From Pseudisothecium myosuroides (taxonomy: Eukaryota > Streptophyta > Bryopsida > Hypnales > Lembophyllaceae), in contig OX637296.1 of NCBI GenBank assembly GCA_951799445.1, positions 6,820,001 through 6,884,000 on the forward strand: DNA of 64,000 bases, read 5' to 3'. The notes beneath the pieces were generated by a model that had not been told where the DNA came from, ran no database searches, and saw nothing but the letters and a program-made list of their open reading frames with translations. The position numbers and the translations under genes are program-made. Within the stretch, counting starts at the first letter, position 1. Every line of letters begins with the position of its first letter. Positions 1-12,021 of the stretch are shown here, in pieces.

Positions 1-1400
1 TTAAACGTAAGGGATTATAAGTAATGGATAATGAAAGAGAATCACAAAGAAACTTTGAGTACTTCAAGTGGAGTTTATCATGTTGTGTATGAGTAACAAG
101 AGGATTAGCAAAAGCTTTGCTCAGGCCGAGGGATTTCAAAATCAATCACAGTGAACTAAATACGATGCTACTACCCTCGTAGCGGGATAATTTAGCATTG
201 GATGCGTTCAGTGTCTACTTCAATGCTGAATGAGGATGTCCACACCCAAATTACTATGCCTTCCTCATAGAATGTATCTCATTCAAAAAAAGGTCAGAAC
301 CTACTATTGTTCACAACCACCATTTCTGAAGCTTGCTTCATCTCAAACAACGGCAAGCGTATACTGGCAAGCAAGATGGGACAGTCTCATGGATGGAATT
401 TACCGCAAATAAAATCTTTTGCACATGGACAGTCACAAACGCAAAATGATTTCAGACTTCAATACAGAGAATGAGAAATCTAATTCAGCATCCATATTGA
501 AACAGTACAGCACCGGTAAGTTGCTTTCATTGCACTTGAGACCAGTCTCATTGCAATTTATCAGTTACAAATTTACATGCTAATAAAACAAAATCTGGAT
601 CAGACCCTGGTCTGTTAAATAAAGCAGATACATTAAAAAACTCCGGAAATTGGGCCAGTGGGCTTTGGACAGAGTGACACTACGCATAACTTCATTCACA
701 CGAGTGACAAAATGTAAGCCACTGCATGCAATTGAGTGGTGCCATTTCTGCGGTTCTTTACAAAGGATAAGTCACTTCATTTCATAGCCGCACCAATTTA
801 AGGCAACTGAGACTCAGGCTTACACCCTCGTGTGTGGTTGCCTTACATTGGTGAGGCCAGTGGGTTACCCTTCACGTAACAATACTGTGGCTACAGTCCA
901 GCATCATTTTGACTTGTGACAAAACTTCTCCTAATCCTCGAATAAATGGAGAAGTCAAGTCCTGTCAATCCACAGGACCTATCAAAAACCCTAGAACTAA
1001 CATGAAAAACGAGAAGGAATAATCTACTGCATTGGGGTTGAATGAAGACTCCCGACCCTAATGCCATCGAAAAGAAAACTCACTGTCTGGACGTTCATTA
1101 CAGCTGTTCTCTTGAATACGTCTTGCACGTATCTTGCTGGAAAGCATGAGATTACTTGAAATAAGGTAGGGACAACCCAAATCGCCAGGGACCGAAGATG
1201 ATGCTGAATCAGATGTTCAGCTGATGTACATCCCCTCCATCAATGTGTACCCTATTGTCAAAAAAGAGAGTTTAGAACAAACTTTACCGATTAATAGCTA
1301 TTGCAGAAGGTTTCCATTCATATCGATAAAGTATCTATAAAAAAACATATGCATTCTTTGTGTGCATAGGAATCCGACTTCATTAGCCAACAAGAAAATC
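1..1400. other. no gene recognised
   Basis: No open frame with coding character or convincing splice structure was found. The part around 1210-1290 resembles the start of the tandem repeat at 2328-2869 (a shared phrase on 'gttcag.tg.tgtacat' and 'tttagaacaa'), so it is probably an older, decayed copy. The segment may hold the 3' UTR of the minus-strand gene that ends at 1465, but no polyadenylation signal stands out. Confidence 0.4.
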
Positions 1401-1464
1401 AAATGAAAAGTGACGAGACTAATAGAAACTGTGTTCAGAGGCAAGTTTCGGTGCCTGTACCTTA

Positions 1465-2007
1465 CTATCTTTCACGAGAAGATTCCTCTGCAACACGAAC
1501 AAGGGAGTTGCGGCCAACGCCTGGAGAAGGTGAAATATACTTGATGCTCCGGGTGCTCGCTGCGGGAGTGACCGGAGCCACCATAGGATTTCCGGGATAC
1601 AAATCGCTGAGCTGCATGTCCACGTCTTCAGCAGACTGCATGATCTTCTTGTATGAATCAAGGATACCGTTGAAGAAATTCTTAATCCCAGACTTCTTCT
1701 TCGTCTTCTTCGGAACTTGTGGAGTCTCGAACGTCACTTTCGAAGTTGCAGCTTGCGCTGCTCGTGTTGCTGAGTCCTCGAGTCCGTCTGTATCAAAATG
1801 TTTTTTGGAGGATCTCCTGCCCCAGGAAAAACTTGACCTACGAGAGATTGATGACTTGCCGACTCGCTCATATCCAAAAGTGGAAGATGGGACCTCAGAC
1901 GCGTGAAGCTCACTAATACTGTACAGGTCTTTGCTAGGGTTGATCCTGTTGTAGCTTCCGTCCATTGAATACGACCGCATACGTGCAAACCCTCGTCCTC
2001 TTGCCAT
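1465..2007 (-). CDS. uncharacterised basic, serine-rich protein (180 aa)
   Basis: I do not recognise this family. The frame is open past the chosen start, but a TGA at about 2131 blocks it and the first in-frame ATG is at 2007, giving 180 residues. The N-terminal third is rich in Arg and Ser (RRSS-type clusters at residues 56-68). A lysine patch, KKTKKK, lies at 100-105. It is followed by a short, apparently conserved-looking helix (residues 108-135, FFNGILDSYKKIMQSAEDVD) and a Pro/Ser-rich tail. There is no signal peptide or membrane segment. Upstream on the same strand a strong acceptor (about 2152) and a candidate donor near 3388 suggest a 5' leader intron. Codon use and low AT content differ from the surrounding repeats, which supports a real gene. 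The lysine patch could act in the nucleus, but that is inference only. Confidence 0.6.
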   Translation of the reverse strand: MARGRGFARMRSYSMDGSYNRINPSKDLYSISELHASEVPSSTFGYERVGKSSISRRSSFSWGRRSSKKHFDTDGLEDSATRAAQAATSKVTFETPQVPKKTKKKSGIKNFFNGILDSYKKIMQSAEDVDMQLSDLYPGNPMVAPVTPAASTRSIKYISPSPGVGRNSLVRVAEESSRER

Positions 2008-2327
2008 GTTGTAAAAACTACAGGAAGTCGGGAAGGAGGACGAAGGCCGAATCAGGGCTTTTCTACTAGGGCTTTTCACGGAGCCATTTCTTACAGTGTT
2101 GGCGTTCTTAACACTACTCAGAGACAGAAGCCGCCTTCATGTGAGTGCCTCTGCACGTGACGGCAAGCATCCTGCAATTACACACACCACTACACTCAGC
2201 ATTGTTCTCAGCTTCACTTGCATGGACACTTAAAAAGAAAATTAAAAGACCAGGTAAAGCGGGAACAAGCAAGATCATAATAGCGCCACTAGATCAAATG
2301 TTCAGTTGCTGTACATCACCTTCATCA

Positions 2328-2869
2328 ATACGCACCTATTGAAGAAGATGCAATTTTAGAACATCTCACACAAAAACCTTCCGCCTCACATACGGCATCC
2401 AAATAACTCACATTCTTTGTCCTCCATTCCCAAGAAGAACATACAAAAACTTGAACACTCTGAAAATTGAACCTACACTCAACAACGATTTTGTCTCTCT
2501 CCCTAGCTCGCTAATCTCCACCACATCCAAACCCTGACTTCAAGACATAGCACCTAACATCTCAAAAAAATCGCTACTCTCCCCGTAATGAAAGATACGC
2601 ACCTATTGAAGAAGAAGCAATTTTAGAACATCTAACACAAAAAAACTTTCACCCCACATACGGCATCCAAATAACTCACATTCCTTGCTGCAATAAAATA
2701 AAAATAAAAAAACATACAAAATCTTGAACACTGCGGAAAGAGAACCTACGCTCACCAGCGATTTTGTCTCTCTCTCTAGCTCGCTAATCTCCACCACATC
2801 CAAACCCTGACTTCAAAACATAGCATCAAACATCTCCAACAAAATTGCTACTCTCCCCGTAATGAAAAA
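2328..2869. repeat. two-copy tandem repeat, 267-bp unit
   Basis: The segment 2328-2594 is repeated at 2595-2869. Both units begin with 'atacgcacctattgaagaag' and end with 'ctctccccgtaatgaaa'. Most of the unit is identical apart from small substitutions and an A-rich insertion near 2695-2715. It lies in the presumed leader intron of the minus-strand gene ending at 1465. Confidence 0.85.
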
Positions 2870-3027
2870 CTACGCCATTACAATATCACCCTCGCAATGC
2901 CGAATCTCCGAACCCAAAAAACAGTCCAAAAACTAGCGACACCTCGACACCCATCCATCTCCAACACGAAGAAACCATAATTTCATTCACCAACACCTCC
3001 ACATTTTCCATTTTCCTCCGTTCCAAA

Positions 3028-3279
3028 CGGTGAGCACCCCGAAATGCGCCACTGACCCTAAACTGCCAAAATCAATTATGTACCTATGTGGAAGAACCTG
3101 TTTCAGAACCAAACTTTGTTCCTTCATAACTTTTGCATACGGGATCCAAATGTCACATTTTTTGGTGCATTGGAACCTCCTTTCAAGTGCCAACAAGAAA
3201 ATTTGAACATTTGAACATTCTAATAATAGTAACTACGCACAGAAGCTAAAAGTGGCAGTTTGGGGCATACCCACCTTAC
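3028..3279. mobile_element. MITE, same family as 19587-19865 (inverted relative to it)
   Basis: The sequence matches the reverse complement of 19587-19865 over most of its length. Shared phrases are 'gccactgacc.taaac.gcc', 'gtacctatgtggaag' and 'aacttttgcata'. Its right end, 'cccaccttac', corresponds to the terminal inverted repeat of the better preserved copy, and its left end is degraded. Confidence 0.6.
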
Positions 3280-3387
3280 ACGCAAACTAAACCGCCGATG
3301 TACAAAGCAGCCAACCGAAACATCCAACCCACAAACACTCGTTCAAGACTCAAGCCAGCTTTCAGTTTAAACAACGGTTGCAACTAA

Positions 3388-3700
3388 CTTACACCTCGCC
3401 AATTCAACTTCGCAAACTACACAACCAGACATTGTTCTCCGTCCATTCAAGACCATTCCAAAAACTGTGAAACTCGGTGAATTGTGTGCAAACCTGAGAG
3501 CGTCTTCGGAGAGCAGGCATTGCAGTGGAGTGTCGAAGAAGGGGCTTGAATGCGCGGGTTGCAGAAGAGAAAGCTTGAAGAGGAGCCGCAATGGGGGAAG
3601 GCGAAGGCAAGGCGAGAGCAGCAGGAGGGAATTGAACGGGAACAATTGAATTGGGAACAGTGGAATGGGAACGGGGATTATGGCAGCATTTCGTGCCATT
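3388..3700 (-). other. possible 5' leader exon of the minus-strand gene at 1465-2007
   Basis: This is a GC-richer island between AT-rich repeats. On the minus strand it is pyrimidine-rich and ends in a strong splice donor (GAGGT followed by GTAAGT) at about 3388. It carries a frame of 110 codons starting at 3699, but its composition looks more like untranslated leader than protein. The matching acceptor would be near 2152. Transcript data would be decisive. Confidence 0.3.
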
Positions 3701-3870
3701 GGCGTTCAGCTGGTTGTTCCCCGTCCTTTTCTAATAATGCACCACCACCCCCTTCTTTAATTTCTTTGATGAGTTTGAACTTATACCGGTGTGTTCTAAT
3801 TTGGCACCATCTGCCTCCTTTTATGGGCTCTGAACCCAAGATCTTCCTTTGGGGAAGGGATACTTGGTGA

Positions 3871-4700
3871 ATATATTCCCCCTTTTGCAATGTAATGGAT
3901 GAAATTGCTGAAGTGCTACAAATTTTTAGAATGATAATAGAATTACTCATAGAGTGTGTGCAACAAGGGACAGAGTCGGAGTGTTTTTTTTTGTTTTTTT
4001 TAAGCAATTGAAAAATACCAAGAAAATACACTTTCATGTTTGGTTTTTAGGAAATAGTAAAAAAATTAAAAAAATGTCATTAAAAAAATCCATTTCAACT
4101 TGAAGATGCTCCCTCTCAACCATTTCATCTTTGGGAAAAATAGATTGTGTTCTCTACACTTGTGCAAAGGTAGTGCACTTTGAGCACACATGGAAAGTAA
4201 ATAGTTTATTATTTTAGAAAATCTCTTTTAGGACTTGTGTAACTTTAGTAGAAGTCCTTGTATCCCAATTTTGAGCTTCAAAATTGCATTTTTGGGTCAA
4301 AATAGTGTTGAAACCCCCCACAATGGTCAACATAGACATCCAATCAAGGGCTATTTAAAAATAATAAAATAATTTTTTAAAAAATGCAAAAATTTATTCA
4401 ACATCTACAACTACCACATGTACCTTTATTTCAAATTTCATATAAATAGAGATACAATACAAAAGTTATGAGCAAAAAACCACCTATTTGAGGCCAAGGG
4501 GACAAAAAATAGGACAAGTGTTTCTTACAATCACCCTAATCTATTTTTGAATGATATCAATGTGAAAATAACACACAGATATAATAATAATAATAATCAT
4601 AATTTGGGATATTTTGTCTACCTCCATAAGCTACCTAAAGTTGAACAACAAACATAAAATGGTTGTTTGAAACTTGAGACCACAAATGGAACCCATTGCA
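3871..4700. other. AT-rich intergenic sequence
   Basis: No gene was found. The phrase 'cttacaatcaccctaatc' near 4525 resembles the terminus of the hairpin repeat family at 21601-22665, so part of this stretch is probably a decayed member. Confidence 0.4.
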
Positions 4701-5440
4701 TTAAAAAAAAAATACAAGACAGCCAAGCCCGAAGGCTGGACAAATGAAGAGAAAATGAGCATAGGACCAAAAACAAGAGAGTCAAAACCTAGAAAAAGGA
4801 ACAGGGAGGAGGACCTCTCCTATTCCAAAGAACCCTATCTCCAAACCTACTAGCAAAAATTGGAGACTGAAGCCAAATACTATCAAACTCAGCCCAAAAC
4901 CTATCCGCATGTTGTGGCCACTGGCGTACACTACATTGGGTCTTCAACAGTGCCATACGTCCCGAGTCTAAAATACTATCTCATAATGAGTTATGAATAT
5001 TAAAGATGGGCCACCGGTCTTAGGCAAAAACCAAACTATTTCTAGATGTCCATATCAACCAGAGAGCCGAGCCTCTCAAAAGTGACCAAATGGTCCTAAA
5101 TGATTGAAACTTCGTGGGAATCGGTGAAGCAAAGATGCACTGTGTTGGCGTAAATCGTTGGTGAGGTCCCATAGTTGGTAAGGATCCTTGGGCATGATGA
5201 AGTATAGACTGTGTATAGTCCCAAACCTTGCGGGCTCTTGGGCAGAGGTAGAATCTGTGTATGGGAGTTTCTTCGAGGCCAGATTCACAACATACGCATA
5301 TAGTGTCAATGCCAGGGGCGATTCGTACACGCCAAGAATTTACAGCCACCGCATTATGTCCGAGTCGGAGTTTGAAAGGAAAAAAAAAGGACAAAATTCC
5401 TTGAAGCACCCAAACTTGGTTTGATGGAGAGCTTCTTTTG
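4701..5440 (-). mobile_element. LINE (non-LTR retrotransposon) 3' fragment with zf-RVT domain
   Basis: On the minus strand an open frame (5409-5020, 129 residues) ends a reverse-transcriptase polyprotein. It shows the zinc-binding zf-RVT pattern typical of plant L1-type LINEs: Cys38 and Cys41, then His51 and Cys56, followed by a WLIW tryptophan motif. The + strand run 'ttaaaaaaaaaata' at 4701 is the element's poly(A) tail, so the 3' end is to the left. No RT core is present, as expected for a 5'-truncated copy. A shorter relative with the same tail lies at about 60598-60895. Confidence 0.75.
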
Positions 5441-8019
5441 TACTATTCTTGATTAAACCTTCCTTTGACACCCCTTCTGCAAACTGGGGTTCACTTTATG
5501 ATTAACTCTATTTGTTCCTTTCTTGAATGAATGTATACAAATTTGGATGAATAATCTATATTTCATTCATATTTTGCATGTTTTATCGGTGTACATAGAT
5601 GTAAGTAGCTTCTTCATTTCAACAAACTTCGCTCTTTGCATTGCCCAAATTAATGAAGAGAAAAAATATTATGTACGAAGGATTTTTTTTATCGCTCAAA
5701 AGTGATAATACAAATTGTTTTTGTAAGGATGTTTGGAATTACATGTTTTTTTCCTTTAGAAATGGATGAAATCACTAACTTACTACAAAATCTTTGAAAA
5801 ATATTAATATTTGTACATTTGGATTAATAAGTGACTTACCATCTACATCTTGTGTGTTTCATTCATGCTTATAGATGAGAAGAGATTCATGACTTCAATG
5901 AAGATAATTTTTTCTCATTGCTTCAAAAGGATGAAATGTAAAGTCATGATTGAGACTAAAGGAGAGGACTAAGATAGACTTTGCATGGATAGAAGCTACA
6001 TGTGAGGTGGTTTGAGTATGACCTCACATGAAAGTCAATCCAATGCTACAAAGAGAAAGCCTTAATATGCCTACTATAGCTTCTTATTATCAATGCGTTT
6101 CAATTTGGTACCACCAACTTCCCTTAATTTGATTGTGAACAGAAGAAAAGAAGGTTTTGCATTCACAAAAGCTACATGTGATGGAATTTGAGGAGGACCT
6201 TACACTGTATATATAATTGAGCTAGTGGCATGAACAAAGCTTCTTGTGGTGTAGTTGCTTGTTACTTTAAACTTACAAATTATATTTCAATTTGGCACTA
6301 TGTCCTTTTTTATTATTATTTTGAACCTACTAGTATATTCCTAAGTCCATTCTTTTTATTGGCCAAAGACTGAAGGAACGTACGGCTATTATTGGTTCTT
6401 TGCGTTGACAAAAACTACATTATGGTAAATGTGAGGAGTATGAGTATGAACTGACTTAGTAAGGGAATCATATAAAGCCTCTTGTAATGTAGTTGTATGT
6501 TTTTTTGAACTTATTTGAACTTAAAAATATGTTCCAGCTTAGAGTTAGTGATTTAGTGGGCTTCCAAAAATTACACTAAAAATTTAATTTTAGGTTGATT
6601 TGTAGACAGTTGGTTTGAATGCCATTTACATCTAGTACAGAGTTAAAATTATAATCAATTTTTTTTTCACTTTAAAGATAGAAGGAATCAAAAAAGTTAA
6701 AAATTCAGCCACCATTAAATTTTAAATGTTCAAATTTTTAAATATTATATTGGTTTATAAACTCATAAATTGGTAATTTACAAATTTACAAATTTGAAAA
6801 CTTACGGTTGTAAATTTGTATATTTGAAAATTTGAAAATTTGAATATTTTTAAATTTGAATTTGTAAGACCTTCAGCTAATTAAAGTATGTATTTTTTTT
6901 TTCATTTTTTCATTTTTTCATTTTTTTTCATTATAAATTTGTAGAATTTTTTTAATTCTAATTTTTTTAATTTGGAATTTATAAATTTCAAACATTTTCT
7001 AGTCATAAAATTTTATTTTTTACTTCTTGAAATTTCATTTATTATGATTTTAAATTAATATAATATTTTATATTGATTATATATTTTGTATTATTTTAAT
7101 TTTTTCTTCAATTTAATTTTTATTTATTTGACAATAAATGAATTAAAAAAATAAAAAATAAAAATTTAGAGTTTTTTTCGTTGGCCATAGTCTTAAATTT
7201 TATTTTTCTATTTTTTTCCTTTTGTTTATTTAGTAAGTAAAAACATTAAAAAAATATTCAAATCCAAATCCTCGTAGCTTGCTTGAACCTTCTAATTTAT
7301 TTAGGGCTTCATATTGTGATTCTACATCCCACTTTGTAGGGCTTATAATCTTATGAAGAATAATTTTTTACAAGATTCACGTAAGTAATTCGCTAATATT
7401 TTTCTTATTCTAACACTCACTAAAATAGTAATGTCTTTTGTTGGGGGACAATAATGAACCATTCACTAGCATCGAGAGGTACTAGTATGGTTCTTACAAG
7501 TAAAATGCAAAAATCCTATGAAGAATAATTTTGCACAACAATTAGTATAGGACCACTAAACATATATTGTTGAAGATCCAAGAATATAGGATCAAAAATA
7601 TGTATTCAAGAAATTAGGCCATTTCATCCTTGTGGTATTTTGGCCTTTTAGAAAGAACATTCTCCACTAGATATTTGATTCTCTTCACTTTAAGGTTGAC
7701 CATTCTATAATAGGTGAAAATTCTATATTTGCTCAAATTCTCCACTAGTGGGAGGTCAAAATATGAGATTCAAGGTAGAGTCTACATGAATATTTGCTGA
7801 GTGTCAACAAGTTCAATGGATGAAAACATTCAATTGTTATATAATATGGGGACAATATTGCTCTATTATAGATAAATATATATAATTTTGGATGAACGTA
7901 TGTGCTTTCATCCATATATTATTTGCTTCATCTATGTCAATGGATGAAAATAGCTTCACCACCATACTAGAGATCGCTTTCTACACTGCCTAGAAAAAAT
8001 GAAGAAAAAAAATTGGGTG
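5441..8019. other. AT-rich region without genes
   Basis: No coding region was found. The part 6660-7260 is extremely AT-rich, with short self-complementary runs built on 'aaatttgaaaattt'-type words near 6720-6860. No element boundaries were found. Confidence 0.4.
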
Positions 8020-8640
8020 CACTAAGACAATGCATGGGAGTTAGTCAACTCATAGATGATAACAAGTATACTAAACTATACATTGGAGTTGAATTGACAA
8101 CTTCCAAATAATGATAAGTGCATTTGAATCTGGAATTAGACTAATCAAGTAGAGGATCAAGATTGGAATGAAATGTGCATTGGACACTTTGGAATACTTT
8201 TAAGTATGACTACAATTATTTTAATTGATTTTTAGCTTTCTATTTCTATTTCTATCTTGAACTATCTACACTGAATAGGGTTTTTAAGGGGACCCATACT
8301 AATTAATCAACATTTCACACTATATAAATATCTACCGTTGTTGTACATCAATAGTTAATGAAACATCCAAAGGTTGTACTGTACATCATGTTTCAAACAT
8401 CTACACTTTTCCACAAGAAGTCCCTTTTATTTTTTGGTCTCTTTAATACCCCTATTCAATGTACTAAGTAAAATTTCTAATTATAAAAATAGAAAAGAAA
8501 TCCTAGTCATACTTAAAAGTATTCTAGCTTCCATCGCACATCTTACCTAAATATTAATTTTCCACTTCAAATTCCAACACACTTATCTCATCTAGAAGCT
8601 ATCTTAACTCCAATGCAATCAATGTTTTTTTTAGGCATTT
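8020..8640. repeat. degenerate inverted repeat (fold-back, about 620 bp)
   Basis: The left arm (about 8020-8290) is complementary to the right arm (about 8440-8640). Matching points are 'aatacttttaagtatgact' at about 8201 against 'agtcatacttaaaagtatt' at about 8504, 'gaatagggttttt' against 'aatacccctattc', and 'tgcatgggagtta' against 'taactccaatgca'. The arms are interrupted by mismatches and indels. It is probably a decayed fold-back or MITE; no coding sequence is present. Confidence 0.55.
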
Positions 8641-10554
8641 AAATGCCTAAAAGCACCAAAAATAATTGGAGAGCACTAAGCTTTAAGGAAAAATTTGAAG
8701 AAAAATTGGATGATCATGATGCCAAGTTGTTCCAATTTTTGAAAATAATTCGGATGAAATTGCCAATTTTAAATTAAATTCATCCAAATATGTGGATAAA
8801 AAGATAGGTCTATCCAAAATATAGATGAATACGAAAATATTTGGCTACATCATTTTCTTAATTGGCTACATCTTTTGGCCACATATTGTATATTTGGCAA
8901 TTTTAGCATTTCTCCATAAACCCCCAAAAAACCTTGAATACAATGTCTCATGCACTTGTCAAATATCTTAGAGCTCTCCAGCTTCCTTCCACAAATCTAG
9001 GTGTTCAGATAGTGTCATGAGTAATCCAAATGATGTTCTCTAAAGGTTGCTTTACACCTAGAAGCCAAACTAATTTGTTGTGTAATAGGCCCAAAATTCT
9101 CACAATCATGTGATTGGACAAAAGTCTAAAATTGTTTCCAATCCCATTACTCCTAGAGGTTGGGCTAATTTAGTAGAATGAATTTATTATTCAAAAAAGA
9201 CATGATTTGACATGGCCCAAGCTCACTAAATTGGGTGCATCAAAAGTGGGAGGCCAATTCTTGGCCTTGGGGCCAATATTAGATTTCAATCATAGAAAAT
9301 CTTTTATAAAATATCATTTTTTTAACAAATTAAATCGTTGGATTATATACACTTGCAAGAAGAATTGGCTCGACTTCTAAACATAAAGGGCCCTTGATAA
9401 AGAGAAAGAGAGAGGGCTAAAATTTGCTATTCCAATAGTGTAGGTTGGAGTAGGTTTTATTAAATCAATCCAAATTCTTGGCCTCAAGGCCTTTACATAT
9501 GGGAGAATTGGCCCCTATTATACTCTTATTCTAATGAGTAGTTGAGGATGGTCTTCAGTCCAAAAAGGGCTTAAAATTTGTACAATCGGCCTCAAGGGGA
9601 ATTGGCTTGGCTTGGCTAGGTGTCAAGCGGTCGTAACTCCAATGCACAAATCCCTTGTCTAGAGATACCTATTTCTTTGCACACGAGTTTGCACACTAAC
9701 TGCAATTAAGTATAAATAGTGTACATTCCATCATGAATTGGTTCATCTACTAATAAATTCAATCATCTTGCTCATGACAATACCACAACGTTCACTATCA
9801 CCTACCACAACTGAAAAGTATAGACATATATTTGTGAGAAAAGGGCTCCATTACCAAAGATGTGCACTTGAACGATGTATCTACAAATGCAATCCCTCTA
9901 TTTTAATGTATGCCATAGCTTGAGGTCACCTTCAGCACATTTTTGTTGAATAATTATTTATAATTGGAAAGGTTGGTTTGGCAATTCATTTTTTAATAAT
10001 AATTTATTTATCAAATATTAGTCCTAACTTTCAGCAATCCTTCAAATAATCTTGGAAGTTGAACAATTTTCTTCATTGCATAGGAAAGTGATATTCATGA
10101 CTTTCAATGAATTCATTACTTTTTACAGTGTTTATGCTTTGCTATAAAGTTAGAAGAATGCATTTTGATTCTAGATTATTTAGTCAATATGTCAAAGGAT
10201 TAAGTTGTATAGATATCTTTTTTAACATTTTGACTTTTTCTATGCCATTTAATTTTTTCTTGGATTTGGCATAGAGAATGGTTTTGGATCCCAATTTGCA
10301 TGCAGTAGAGGGTCCTAAAACTAAGTACTCTAAAAGCATCTTATAACTCAAAGGTACATTTTTTTCCAATGCCCCATCACTGTACAAAGAGTGTCCATTT
10401 TAGGAGGTCGACACTTTTTGCGACTTCTACATTTCAACTTCAAAAATTCATAACAAATTCCAAAAAGGTCCAAAAAATATAAAATGACTCAAGTTAGATG
10501 TCAATTCCATTTTTCTTTCTTTTAAAGTTTGCTAAAATGATTTCAAAGAATTTA
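8641..10554. other. AT-rich intergenic sequence
   Basis: No gene and no bounded repeat could be supported. The short open frames here have no coding character. Confidence 0.4.
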
Positions 10555-10558
10555 CCGT

Positions 10559-11980
10559 TGTCGAGTAGAGAGAGTTTGCCTCGAAAAAACACAGGGATCC
10601 TGGCTGCAACCAGAATTTGTCCAGGACATGAAGGATCTTTAAAACAAATGAAATGAAATTATCCCAAAAAGTTTAAAACATATGAGACGTTTATGACAAA
10701 ATTTCAACAAATGACAAAATAATAAAATTATATTTTATATTATATAAAATTATATCTCCAAATATGTATATATCATATTCTATTTAACACGCTCCCTAAC
10801 TTTCTATATACTCCCCTCCTAAAATGAAAGAAAACCCCCTTCTTATACTCCACCTTCTCTTCCAAAAACAGAAAAGTTCAACTTAACCCCTAAAAGCCCG
10901 TTGTCACTTCGGGGGACAAATGCGTCTTCGGGCATGTACCTTTTTGCTGAAATTTTCTCCTGATTTTTTTGAAACTTTTTGTGAACATGAAGAATTGAGA
11001 GAGGTACGTGGGAGAAAAAAAAAATTTGAAATCGGACCTTTGAGCAAGAAGTTATGCCATTTCTTGGAATGCGTGGGGACGGGGGGCAGCAAAAAAAATT
11101 TGCAAAATTTTGAATTTTTTTTTTAAATATTTTTTTTCTCATAGATTATATTTTTGTCTATCTGGAAAGCTTTGATTCATTTCATTTGGATTTTCTATGA
11201 GGAAGTTATGGACATTCTTGTTTTTCGGGCAGTTAGAGCATCTTCTTGAAAAAAATAACTTGTAGGATTCATTTCGGAATGCAATTTTTGTAATTTTTCA
11301 AATTTTTTTTTTGTGAATGGTTTAGTTTACTTGCTAGAAAAATCTCACCATTGGGATTAGTGCATTTTAATTCCATCTAAAATATATGAATATTTTAGAT
11401 TTTCCTTCTATCTTGTACCTACTTCTACTTAACAATTTTTTTAAGAATGATAATTAAGTTTTTTTGAATTTTTTTTTTTTTCCTAGACTCTCAACTCAAT
11501 TCTCCACTATAAAGATTTAAAGCTCAAAACGCTGTAGTGCAAAAATTTTAAGTTAAAAATGTTTAAAGTCAAAAAATCTGGTCCCGCAATGTGCTGAAAA
11601 ACTTGTTTTTTCCACTTTAAACGCAGATATCTTGCAATCTGTGCGGTCAAAAATTCTGAAATTTTTTCCACACATTCTCATACCAATTAGGTGTAAGATC
11701 CTACGGTTAGATGTGGAAAAAAAATAATTTTAATTTTTTTTAACTTTTTGCTATAGAATTGGCAGTTTTCAGTGTTTTTTGGCAGAAAAAAGACCTTGGG
11801 CCTTTAGGGGTTAAAATAAAACTAAAACTAACATCCATTGGCTACTATTATAAATAGAAGTTTAACTAAAAGGTAAAATTACCTTTTATTTTCTACAAAA
11901 ATAAAAATAGAAAAATGCAAACCTAAATAGATTAAGATTTAACATGTATTTTACATACTATAAGCATTTGCTATGCAACA
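10559..11980. repeat. LTR copy 1, interrupted by a TTAA element
   Basis: The LTR sequence runs 10559-10886, is interrupted by the element at 10887-11810 with its duplicated TTAA, and resumes to 11980. Without the insertion the LTR is about 494 bp and aligns end to end with the other two copies. Confidence 0.85.
10887..11810 (+). mobile_element. TTAA-flanked terminal-inverted-repeat element, copy 1 (924 bp)
   Basis: The element starts CCCCTAAAAG and ends CCTTTAGGGG, with TTAA on both sides (10883-10886 and 11811-11814). The sister LTRs at 14977 and 17446 carry 'gttcaacttaaa' at this point with one TTAA and no insert. They are true unoccupied sites and prove a TTAA target duplication. No transposase frame was found; the open frames of 60-100 codons on both strands are A/T-rich and not conserved in length. 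Precise TTAA duplication with ends starting CCC is characteristic of the piggyBac superfamily. I assign it as a piggyBac-like non-autonomous element, inferred from ends and target only. Confidence 0.8.
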
Positions 11981-12021
11981 TTCACCTCCTCTAAACCTGC
12001 ACATCCTCCGGTATGTGCCAA

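Noticed and set aside
1403..1906. Plus-strand 167-codon frame overlapping the gene at 1465-2007
   Set aside because: The minus frame has the more protein-like composition and a plausible leader intron; the plus frame is Cys/Ser/Phe-rich shadow sequence.
10843..11142. Open frames inside TTAA copies 1 and 8 (shared between the two copies) as a transposase
   Set aside because: They are short, of biased A/T composition, open on both strands at once and without DDD/DDE-type motifs; their sharing follows from element identity.
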